Assembly (NCBI GenBank): GCA_016780605.1
Contig: JADHLS010000222.1
Location: forward strand, 1-7,963
Source: Reyranella sp.
GTDB taxonomy: Bacteria; Pseudomonadota; Alphaproteobacteria; Reyranellales; Reyranellaceae
DNA: 7,963 bases
Reading direction: 5' to 3'
Made by a program: the position numbers and the translations under genes. Positions 1 through 6,510 of this stretch are shown piece by piece; the stretch's first letter is position 1, and each line of letters starts with the position of its first letter. Under the pieces are notes generated by a model. That model saw nothing but the letters and a program-made list of their open reading frames with translations, was not told where the DNA came from and ran no database searches.

Positions 1-8
1 CACCGAAT

Positions 9-34
9 GAGCGCCACTGGAGTGGCGCGCTCCC
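9..34 (-). repeat. Short hairpin repeat downstream of the protease gene
   Basis: Bases 11-17 (GCGCCAC) pair perfectly with 22-28 (GTGGCGC) around a 4-base loop. On the minus strand the hairpin begins 13 bases after the protease stop codon, where a terminator would lie. No T-run follows on either strand, so an intrinsic terminator is doubtful. The minus-strand reading begins GGGAGCG and has TCCA in its loop. The palindromic element inside ligD (4157-4232) shares both features at the same offset, so this may be a single module of the same dispersed repeat family. Confidence 0.5.
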
Positions 35-46
35 GGCAATGAAAAA

Positions 47-2062
47 CTACAACACCAGCACGCCGTCCCTGTCGGTGTGGATGTTAATCACCACGTCCTG
101 GAAATCGTTGTCGCCGGTGGCGCGCGGGAGGTCCTCGAACCCCATCTGCAGGTCGTGGCCGCCGGGCGCCACGCCGGAGAGGACGTGGGCGCCGTCGGGA
201 TTGAGGTTGGCGAAGGAGTGGAAGACCGTGGCGCCGTTCAGGATGCCGAGCGTCGCGCTCTGCAGGAAGACCGGACCGCCGCCATTGGCGCTGGGCGCGC
301 CGCCACCCTGGGCCACGAAGGCGAGGTTGTGGCCGAGGTCGCCGAACTGGTTGAAGCCGTTCTGGATGAGGAAGAAGCCGATCTGCTCGCCGCTGCCCGG
401 CGTCGCCAGGGTGACGGTCGTCGTACCCGGGTTGTGAGTGTTGGCGAACAGCATGTCGACACCCTTGATCTTCCCGTCGGTGCCCACCTCGTAGTAGCCC
501 AGCGAGTCGTTGAAGGCAGCGATCGCGGCCAGCAGGCTGACCGAGAAGTGCACGGTGTTGTCGCCGGTCAGGAACGGCTGGTTGGCGACGCCGTTCACCG
601 CACCGGGCGCCACGGCGACGCCTTCGACCAGGCGCGGCAGGTAGGGCTCGTAGCTCACGTCGGTATGCATCACCGGGCCGTTGTTGCGGGCGACGGCCAT
701 GAAATCGCCGCCGCTGAAGGAGCCGATCAGCAGGATCTCGCTGTCGCCCATACCGAGGGTCGTATTGCCGTCGGCATCGGCCATGATCTTCAGATGATCG
801 CGGCCGATCAGGGAGCCGGTGACGTCGATGGTGGTGCTCTGCCCGAAATGGAAGATGGTATCGCCGTCCATGTTGGCGAGCGTGTCGCGCGCGATGTTGA
901 GGCCGCCGCCGCCATCGATGACGTCGGGACCTGGCCCGCCGGTCAGGATGTCGTTGCCGGCGCCGCCGACCAGCAGGTCGCTGCCGGCGCCGCCAATCAG
1001 GTGGGAGTCGACGTCGGAGGCGTAGATCTTGTCGTTGCCGCTGCCGCCGATGGCGGTCTCGATGACCGTGCCGAAGGCGATGCCGATATTGTTCTTCATG
1101 CCCCCGGCGCTCGAGAAGGCGCCGGGATGAAGATCGATCACGGAATCGGTGGAGTACTTCGACAGATCGAGCGTGTTGTTGTGGCCGTTCTCCCAGATCG
1201 TGACGATCGGATGCTGGTTGACGTCGAAGTTGAAGTACTTGCCGATCGGCCCCTGGATATTGGAGTTGAAGCCGAACGTGTGGTCGCCGCCGGTCAGCGG
1301 CCCGCTGGTCGCCACGCCGTAGAGCCGCTGCACCGCCAGGATGTCGAGCGGCATCGGCGTCAGCGGCAGATAGTTGTTCCACTCCGTGCCGGTCACCGGA
1401 TAGTCGTTGCTGTAGGCGGCAGGCTCCTCCGGCCCGATATACGACATCAGCGTCCACAGCCGCGTGTCGTACGGCCCGAACTGCTGCGTCATCGCGTTGA
1501 CACCGCCGTCGTAGGGCCCGCCATGCCCCAGGCCCAGCATGTGGCCGAGCTCATGGACCATCGTGTTGACCGCGTAACCGTAGTTTGCCGCGAGGTCGGT
1601 GATGGGCCCGGTATAATTGGTGTCGATCTGGATGCGGTTGTCGGTGCTGGCCGGCAGCAGGCCGAGCGTGCTGCTGCCCACCGCGGGATGGGTGAAGCTC
1701 GCGTTGTTCCAGTCGGCGCCGCCGTGGCTCGTCCGTATGATGTCGAAGTCGGCGGTTGCGGCGCTGGTGGCCAGGCCGATGGTGACGTTGGCGACGGCCG
1801 TCCACAGGCCGAACGCCCCGTCGAAGGCCTGCTTCTCGGCGTCCGTCCAGCCCGATGCCGTGTCGTACCAGTAGGTGATGGTGGCCGTCGTGCCCGGCGT
1901 GGCGCCGCCCCACTTGAAGGCGTCCGAGGTGCTGCCGTAGGTGGCCGGAATGGTGGGATAGCCGGGGGCGTCGCGCCATGTTCCGTAGGAAACGGCAGCG
2001 ACCAGGCCGTGCGCGTCGACGGCCGACAGATCGGCGATTTCGGCTTCGAGGGGATTTGTCAT
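47..2062 (-). CDS. Secreted serralysin-like M10 metalloprotease with RTX repeats and DUF4114 domain
   Basis: This is a zinc endopeptidase of 671 residues, probably exported by a type I secretion system. The zinc site HELGHMLGLGH is at residues 170-180 (HExxHxxGxxH) and the Met-turn LMSY at 205-208, both diagnostic of metzincins of the serralysin group. The segment DILAVQRLYG (240-249) and the region around 298-343 match the junction from the protease into the parallel beta-roll. Four glycine/aspartate RTX nonapeptides follow at about 339-383 and would bind calcium. Residues from about 500 on end in a DUF4114-type block, GFEDLPRATGDNDFQDVV (641-658). There is no N-terminal signal peptide. The C-terminus, DGVLVL, resembles the acidic-then-hydrophobic tail of type I substrates. 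The ATG at 2062 has a weak AGG five bases upstream. No ABC exporter, membrane-fusion protein or protease inhibitor gene is in view. The family call is firm; export route and substrate are inferred. Confidence 0.93.
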   Translation of the reverse strand: MTNPLEAEIADLSAVDAHGLVAAVSYGTWRDAPGYPTIPATYGSTSDAFKWGGATPGTTATITYWYDTASGWTDAEKQAFDGAFGLWTAVANVTIGLATSAATADFDIIRTSHGGADWNNASFTHPAVGSSTLGLLPASTDNRIQIDTNYTGPITDLAANYGYAVNTMVHELGHMLGLGHGGPYDGGVNAMTQQFGPYDTRLWTLMSYIGPEEPAAYSNDYPVTGTEWNNYLPLTPMPLDILAVQRLYGVATSGPLTGGDHTFGFNSNIQGPIGKYFNFDVNQHPIVTIWENGHNNTLDLSKYSTDSVIDLHPGAFSSAGGMKNNIGIAFGTVIETAIGGSGNDKIYASDVDSHLIGGAGSDLLVGGAGNDILTGGPGPDVIDGGGGLNIARDTLANMDGDTIFHFGQSTTIDVTGSLIGRDHLKIMADADGNTTLGMGDSEILLIGSFSGGDFMAVARNNGPVMHTDVSYEPYLPRLVEGVAVAPGAVNGVANQPFLTGDNTVHFSVSLLAAIAAFNDSLGYYEVGTDGKIKGVDMLFANTHNPGTTTVTLATPGSGEQIGFFLIQNGFNQFGDLGHNLAFVAQGGGAPSANGGGPVFLQSATLGILNGATVFHSFANLNPDGAHVLSGVAPGGHDLQMGFEDLPRATGDNDFQDVVINIHTDRDGVLVL

Positions 2063-2096
2063 AGACCTGCCGAGCTTACACTACCCGCCCCGGTCT

Positions 2097-2369
2097 CTAT
2101 CTCACCGCAAAGCGAATCTGAGAGCGGGCGCGCGCTTTCGCCGCTTCGATCTCGCGGTCGCGCGGCGGCGCCGTCGTCACCAGCGACTCGATCAGATGCC
2201 GGGCGGCATGGGCCACCTCGGCGACGGCGCGGTTGAAGGCTTCCTCGTTGGCCTTGGACGGGCGGTTGAAGCCCGAGAGCTTGCGCACGAACTGCAGCGA
2301 CGAGGCTTGGATCTCGTCGTCGGTGGCGGGCGGCTTGAAGTTGTAGAGGTTCTTGATGTTGCGGCACAT
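2097..2369 (-). CDS. DUF2277 family small protein
   Basis: This is a 90-residue cytoplasmic protein of unknown function. Its N-terminus, MCRNIKNLYNFKPPAT, is the signature of the DUF2277 family, which fixes the ATG at 2369. GGAG lies eight bases upstream as a ribosome binding site. The frame stays open further upstream to 2498, but that part runs into the inverted repeat at 2438-2552 and does not look like protein. The body is mostly helical, with many alanines and charged residues (about 12-85), and contains no membrane segment. The FVRKLSGFNRPSKANEEAF stretch is also typical of the family. Its stop lies 34 bases before the protease start on the same strand, so the two could be co-transcribed, although nothing suggests a shared function. 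No biochemical role can be assigned from sequence. Confidence 0.88.
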   Translation of the reverse strand: MCRNIKNLYNFKPPATDDEIQASSLQFVRKLSGFNRPSKANEEAFNRAVAEVAHAARHLIESLVTTAPPRDREIEAAKARARSQIRFAVR

Positions 2370-2437
2370 GGGGTGGCTCCGAGTGACGATGTTCCCTCGA
2401 TGCTGGCATGCGGCTGATGTGGCTGTCACCGGTTCTC

Positions 2438-2552
2438 CCGTCATCCCGAGCGGAGCGCAGCGCAGTCGAGGGACCTGTTTTTGCCGACGCAGCCACACAA
2501 AAAAGGTCCCTCCACTCCGCCTCGCTGCGCTCGGCTCCGGTCGGGATGACGG
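2438..2552. repeat. Palindromic dispersed intergenic repeat (GTCATCCCGAGC type)
   Basis: This is a 115-base imperfect inverted repeat. The outer arms, CCGTCATCCCGA (2438-2449) and TCGGGATGACGG (2541-2552), are exact reverse complements, as are the inner AGGGACCT (2469-2476) and AGGTCCCT (2504-2511). The parts between the arms are similar but imperfect, and the central 27 bases include T and A runs. Sequences of this type (GTCATCCCGAGC...AGTCGAGGGACC) are recalled as common intergenic repeats in Alphaproteobacteria. It lies between the divergent DUF2277 gene and ligD and ends 22 bases before the ligD start. If transcribed it would fold into a long hairpin. No transposase is present. Confidence 0.8.
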
Positions 2553-2574
2553 TAAAGTCTGATAGGCTTAGATC

Positions 2575-5500
2575 GTGGCCAGGTCGCTCGACACCTATAA
2601 CGCCAAGCGCGACTTCTCGCGGACGCCGGAGCCGCCCGGCAAGAAGGCCGCGGGCGCGGGCGGCAATTCCTACGTGATCCAGAAGCACGCGGCGCGGCGG
2701 CTGCACTACGACTTCCGGCTGGAGATGGACGGTGTCCTGAAGAGCTGGGCGGTGCCGGAGGGGCCGAGCCTGGTTGCCGGCAAGAAGCGGCTGGCGGTGG
2801 CGACCGAGGACCATCCGCTGGACTATGGCGGCTTCGAGGGCGTGATCCCCGAAGGCCAGTACGGCAGCGGCACGGTGATGATCTGGGACGAGGGCACATG
2901 GACGCCCGAGTTCGATCCCGCCTTCGGCTACAAGAAGGGGCATCTCAAGTTCCAGCTGAACGGCAAGAAGCTGAAAGGCCAGTGGCATCTCGTGCGCATG
3001 AAACCGAAGCCGCGCGAGAAGAACGAGAACTGGTTGCTGTTCAAGTCGGACGACGAGGCGGCGCGGCCGGCTGGCGCGCCCGACATCACGACGGAGAAGC
3101 CCAACTCGGCCGCCACGGGGCGCAGCCTCGAGGCGATCGCGCGCGAGAAGGACCGCATGTGGTCCTCCGGTCAGGGGGAGATCACGGAGTCCAGGAAGAA
3201 GACCCGCCGGCGCAAGTCGCCCGTCGATGCGGCCAAGATCGGTAAAGCGAAGGCGGCGCCGATGCCGGGCTACATCGAGCCTTGCCTCGCAACGGCGGCC
3301 GAGACCGCGCCGTCGGGCGCGGGCTGGCTGCACGAGATCAAGCATGACGGCTATCGCCTGCAGGCCCACCTGGAGAACGGCCGCGTAAAGCTGTTCAGCC
3401 GGCAGGGGCTGGACTGGACGGAGCGCTTCCCCACGATCGCGCACGCCTTCGCCGACGTCCCCGCCAAGCTCGCGATCATCGACGGCGAGGTGCTAGTGCA
3501 GACGGCGGCCGGCGTCGCGAGCTTCGCCATGCTGGTCGAGGCGCTGAAGAGCGGCGGCGGCGACATGCTCTACTATGCCTTCGACCTGCTCTATCTCGAC
3601 GGCTACGACCTGCGCGAGGCGCCGCTCAGTGCACGCAAGCAGGCGCTCAGCGAGCTGCTGGGAGAGCTCGGCGAGAACGCCCGCATCCGCTACAGCGATC
3701 ACATCGAAGGCGACGGCGATGCGGTGTTCAAGCATGCGAGCCGGCTTGGTCTCGAAGGCATCATCTCCAAGCAGGCCGCGCAGCCCTATCGCTCGGGCCG
3801 GGTGAAGAGCTGGCTGAAGGTGAAGTCGAGCGAGAGCGACAGCTTCGTGATCGCGGGATTCATTCCCTCGACCGTCGACCCCAAGGCCGTGGGCGCGCTG
3901 GTGCTGGGCGAGTATGCCGGCAAGGCGCTGGTGCCGGTCGGCCATTGCGGCTCGGGCTTCACCCAGGCGAGCGCGCGCGAGCTGTGGCAACGGCTCGACC
4001 CGCTGCGCTCCAGGACCGCGCCGCTCAAGGACGAGACGGCGATCCCCAAAGGCGTGCGCTGGGTCGAGCCGGTGCTGTCGGCCGAGATCGAGTATCGCGG
4101 CCGCACCGGCGGCGGGCTGATCCGGCATGCGGTGTTCCGGGAGTTGGTGGAAGGCGCTGTCACGAGTAAGGGAGCGTGGGCCTCCAGCCCGCATCATGAG
4201 CGGGCCGGAGGCCCGCGCTCCCTTAATGACAGTCTGCCCGTCCGCCTCACCAATCCCGGGCGGCTGCTGTGGCCCGAGCAGGGCATCACCAAGCAGGGGC
4301 TGGCCGAGTTCTATGCCGAGATCGCCGACTGGATCCTGCCACATGTCGTCGGCCGGCCGCTCAGCCTGCTGCGCCATCCCGAGGGCGTGACCGAGAAGGG
4401 CTTCTTCCAGAAGCACGCCTGGGCCGGGCTGAGCGATGCCGTGCGCCGCGTGCCGGTGCCGGGCGACGAGCAGCCCATGCTGGTGATCGACGATCTCGGC
4501 GGCCTGCTCGAGCTCGTCCAGGCGAGCGTGCTGGAGATCCATCCGTGGGGCGCGATGGCGAAGCGGCCCGAGCTGCCCGATCGCGTCACCATCGATCTCG
4601 ATCCCGGCGACAACGTGCCGTGGCAGCGCGTGATCGACGCCGCGCACGACGTGCGCCGGCGCCTGGCCGCCGCGAAGCTCGCGAGCTTCGTGAAGACGAC
4701 CGGCGGCAAGGGCCTGCACGTGGTGTTTCCCCTGACCCCGAGCGCCGACTGGGATACCGTGAAGGCGTTCACCCAATCGATCGCCTCGGCGATGGCGGCG
4801 GACCGGCCCGACCTCTACACCGACAACATGGCCAAGAGCGGCCGGCGCGGCCGCATCTATGTCGACTATCTGCGCAATGGCCTGGGCGCGACGGCGATCG
4901 GCGCCTACTCGACGCGGGCCCGCGATGGCGCGCCGGTGTCGGTGCCGCTGGGCTGGGACGAGCTCGGCGAGAACATCCGCTCCAACCATTTCACCCTGCT
5001 CAACCTGCCCAACCGTCTCTCCTTCCTCGAGCACGATCCGTGGGACGGCATCGCCACGCTGAAGCAGACCCTGCCCGGCGCCAGCATCAGCGCGCCAACC
5101 GCGGCCGCGCTCACGGCGCACTGGAAGAAGGTGGGAAAGAAGGCGCTCGCGTATCTGGCGCGCCGGCCGCTGGTGCTCGATCGAAAGATCGCGGCCGCTG
5201 ACCTGCCGAAGGCCGTGCACGCGGACAAGGAGGGCCGCGTCTGGATCGACAGCGTCGAGGGGCTTCTGGCGCTGGCCGAGCGCGGGGTCGTCGAGCTTTC
5301 GGCGGTGAACGCCACGATCGACGATCCCGAGCGGCCCGACCAGCTGGTGTTCGCCCTGCCGGCGAAGGACCTCAAGAAGGCGGTCGACACGGCCGAGCGC
5401 CTGCGCACGCTGCTCAAGACCGAGGGGCTGGAGAGCTGGGCCCTGCTCACGGGCGGATCCGAGCTGCACGTCATGGTGCCGATCGAGCCCGATCTCGACT

Positions 5501-5679
5501 GGCGCGAAGCCGAGCGTTACGCCGAGCAGCTGGCGCGACGGCTCGGCGGCACCGCCATCGACTGCCGCTACAACAAGCGCGGGGCGGCGGCGATCGCCGC
5601 CTGGTCGCCGCGCGCCCTCGCGGGCTTCGTGGTCGCCGAGCCCGTCGACTGGGCGAAGCTGGCCAGGCTCGCGCGGTGA
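2575..5679 (+). CDS. ligD: DNA ligase D (phosphoesterase-ligase-polymerase) with an extra degenerate polymerase copy
   Basis: This is an ATP-dependent ligase for bacterial non-homologous end joining, normally recruited by Ku; no ku gene is in view. Residues about 1-160 form the 3'-phosphoesterase domain, with metal-site residues H38, H44, D46 in KHAARRLHYDFRLE and EDHPLDY at 78-84. A basic linker follows, then the ligase at about 230-525: EIKHDGYR with adenylated K256, DGE (E305), FDLLYLDG, LEGIISK, and SWLKVK with K415/K417, followed by the OB fold. The primase-like polymerase is at about 554-835, with DLDP (D674, D676), TTGGKGLH (K712, H715) and VDYLRNG (D764). The usual family length is about 800-900 residues. 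Here 1034 are present because of a C-terminal, catalytically incomplete polymerase-like copy. Residues 528-553 derive from a palindromic DNA element. The start is GTG at 2575, with ATAGG eight bases upstream. Start confidence is moderate; identity is near certain. Confidence 0.96.
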   Translation: MARSLDTYNAKRDFSRTPEPPGKKAAGAGGNSYVIQKHAARRLHYDFRLEMDGVLKSWAVPEGPSLVAGKKRLAVATEDHPLDYGGFEGVIPEGQYGSGTVMIWDEGTWTPEFDPAFGYKKGHLKFQLNGKKLKGQWHLVRMKPKPREKNENWLLFKSDDEAARPAGAPDITTEKPNSAATGRSLEAIAREKDRMWSSGQGEITESRKKTRRRKSPVDAAKIGKAKAAPMPGYIEPCLATAAETAPSGAGWLHEIKHDGYRLQAHLENGRVKLFSRQGLDWTERFPTIAHAFADVPAKLAIIDGEVLVQTAAGVASFAMLVEALKSGGGDMLYYAFDLLYLDGYDLREAPLSARKQALSELLGELGENARIRYSDHIEGDGDAVFKHASRLGLEGIISKQAAQPYRSGRVKSWLKVKSSESDSFVIAGFIPSTVDPKAVGALVLGEYAGKALVPVGHCGSGFTQASARELWQRLDPLRSRTAPLKDETAIPKGVRWVEPVLSAEIEYRGRTGGGLIRHAVFRELVEGAVTSKGAWASSPHHERAGGPRSLNDSLPVRLTNPGRLLWPEQGITKQGLAEFYAEIADWILPHVVGRPLSLLRHPEGVTEKGFFQKHAWAGLSDAVRRVPVPGDEQPMLVIDDLGGLLELVQASVLEIHPWGAMAKRPELPDRVTIDLDPGDNVPWQRVIDAAHDVRRRLAAAKLASFVKTTGGKGLHVVFPLTPSADWDTVKAFTQSIASAMAADRPDLYTDNMAKSGRRGRIYVDYLRNGLGATAIGAYSTRARDGAPVSVPLGWDELGENIRSNHFTLLNLPNRLSFLEHDPWDGIATLKQTLPGASISAPTAAALTAHWKKVGKKALAYLARRPLVLDRKIAAADLPKAVHADKEGRVWIDSVEGLLALAERGVVELSAVNATIDDPERPDQLVFALPAKDLKKAVDTAERLRTLLKTEGLESWALLTGGSELHVMVPIEPDLDWREAERYAEQLARRLGGTAIDCRYNKRGAAAIAAWSPRALAGFVVAEPVDWAKLARLAR
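4157..4232. repeat. In-frame palindromic element inside ligD linker
   Basis: Bases 4167-4192 pair with 4200-4225, giving a 26-base stem with one T-G wobble (4177/4215) and one A-C mismatch (4186/4206), closed by a 7-base loop. Flanking CTGTCA (4157-4162) and TGACAG (4227-4232) extend the symmetry. Each arm also contains a smaller hairpin of its own (GGGC/GCCC around a 5-base loop). The insert adds roughly 26 residues (528-553, including KGAWASSPHHERAGGPRS) exactly between the ligase OB fold and the polymerase domain, without breaking the frame. The encoded peptide has no resemblance to LigD sequence. Confidence 0.8.
5119..5676 (+). other. LigD C-terminal degenerate second polymerase (PolDom-like) domain
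   Basis: This covers LigD residues about 849-1034, beyond the normal end of the polymerase domain. By hand alignment, three blocks match the upstream polymerase domain without gaps: 890-926 against 637-673 (13 of 37 identical), 954-976 against 704-726 (11 of 23) and 995-1029 against 763-797 (15 of 35). The metal-binding DLDP (674-677) is replaced by ALPA (927-930). K712 is replaced by S962, and the HPWG histidine (H656) by S909. The FFQKHAW segment is absent. H965 and D996, matching H715 and D764, are kept. A structural or DNA/Ku-binding role is plausible; polymerase activity is not expected. Confidence 0.75.
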
Positions 5680-5683
5680 GACG

Positions 5684-5745
5684 ATGCGCCGGCGGACCCT
5701 GCTGCCTCTGCTGATGGCCGTGGGTCTGCCTGTCCCGGCCGGCCG
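5684..5745 (+). other. Tat-like signal peptide coding segment, out of frame with the following gene
   Basis: The ATG at 5684 lies four bases after the ligD stop and is preceded by GGTGAG as a ribosome binding site. It encodes MRRRTLLPLLMAVGLPVPAG: an arginine cluster and a hydrophobic stretch as in twin-arginine signal peptides. The frame then turns to arginine/serine-rich nonsense and stops at 5881. The isomerase barrel continues in a different frame from about 5746 (QPSSWRPGLQLFTVRD). Family members commonly carry such a signal directly before GLQLFTVRD, so this is the detached 5' end of that gene. A one-base loss in the CCGGCCGGCCG run (about 5735-5745) would explain it. Confidence 0.65.
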
Positions 5746-5769
5746 CAGCCGTCGTCATGGCGTCCCGGC

Positions 5770-6510
5770 TTGCAGCTCTTCACGGTGCGCGATGCGCTCG
5801 CCGCCGATCTCGACGGCACGCTGCGCCGGATCGCCGAGGTCGGCTATCGCGAGGTCGAGCTCGCCGGGTTCGCCGGCGTGAGCGCCGGCGTGTTGCGCGA
5901 GAAGCTGATGCAGCACGGGCTCAGCGTGCCCTCGATGCATGCCGGCTACGAAAGCCTGCGCGACGATCTCGACGGCGTGCTCGACGAGGCCCGGCTGTTC
6001 GACGCGAGCTTCCTGGTCTGTCCGTTCGTCGACGCCCGCGAACGCCGCACGGCGGCCGACTGGAAACGGGTCTGCCGAACTTTGAATTGGGCCGGCCGCA
6101 CCATGCGCAACCGCGGCTACACGCTCGCCTACCACAACCACGATTACGAGTTCTCGGCCTTCGCCGGCGGCGCCACGCCGTTCGACCTGCTGCTCGCCGA
6201 AACCGATCCGCAGGACGTCAAGCTCGAGCTCGACGTCTATTGGCTGGCCAAGGCGGGCCTCGATCCGGTTCGCTATCTCGCGGAAAGCCGGGACAGAGTG
6301 ATGCTCGTGCACCTGAAAGACCTGGGCGCCGACGGTGCGACGGTGGAGCTGGGCGCGGGCATCCTGCCAATGGAGCGGATCGTTAGGGCCGCGCTGGCGG
6401 CGGGGGCGAAGCATCTCTTCGTCGAGCAGGACACGTCAGTCGACCCGCTCGCCAGCATCGCCGTCAGCTGGCGCTTTCTCGCGGGCCTGCCAGCTACCAC
6501 TTCGCCATGA
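5770..6510 (+). CDS. Sugar phosphate isomerase/epimerase family protein (xylose isomerase-like TIM barrel), 5' end frameshifted
   Basis: This is a protein of the IolE/Hyi-like, xylose-isomerase-type TIM-barrel superfamily (AP endonuclease family 2 fold). It would act on a sugar or cyclitol derivative; the substrate is unknown. Counting from the TTG at 5770 (246 residues), recognisable segments are QLFTVRD (2-8), GYREVELAGF (25-34), HAGYESL (57-63), YHNHDYEF (121-128), KLELDVYW (151-158) with likely metal ligand E153, VHLKDL (180-185) and FVEQD (217-221). The first strand is at the very N-terminus. The TTG has no convincing ribosome site, so the real start is probably the ATG at 5684, with a one-base frameshift near 5735-5745. 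Restored, it would be about 275 residues with a Tat signal, the usual family size. It is placed to be co-transcribed with ligD. It may be a pseudogene, a sequencing indel, or a shortened cytoplasmic protein. Confidence 0.8.
   Translation: MQLFTVRDALAADLDGTLRRIAEVGYREVELAGFAGVSAGVLREKLMQHGLSVPSMHAGYESLRDDLDGVLDEARLFDASFLVCPFVDARERRTAADWKRVCRTLNWAGRTMRNRGYTLAYHNHDYEFSAFAGGATPFDLLLAETDPQDVKLELDVYWLAKAGLDPVRYLAESRDRVMLVHLKDLGADGATVELGAGILPMERIVRAALAAGAKHLFVEQDTSVDPLASIAVSWRFLAGLPATTSP

Noticed and set aside
77..2236. 719-codon open frame on the plus strand opposite the protease gene
   Set aside because: The translation is low-complexity, rich in valine, glycine, arginine and aspartate, with no recognisable domain. 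It mirrors GC-rich codon bias of the real minus-strand gene, which has clear catalytic motifs.
2370..2498. N-terminal extension of the DUF2277 gene to a start at 2498
   Set aside because: The added residues are translated from the intergenic inverted repeat. The family N-terminus MCRNIK and a good ribosome site place the start at 2369.
3493..5469. 658-codon open frame on the minus strand opposite ligD
   Set aside because: It is an antisense shadow of a confidently identified gene, with an arginine/histidine/glutamine-rich translation typical of GC-rich antisense frames.
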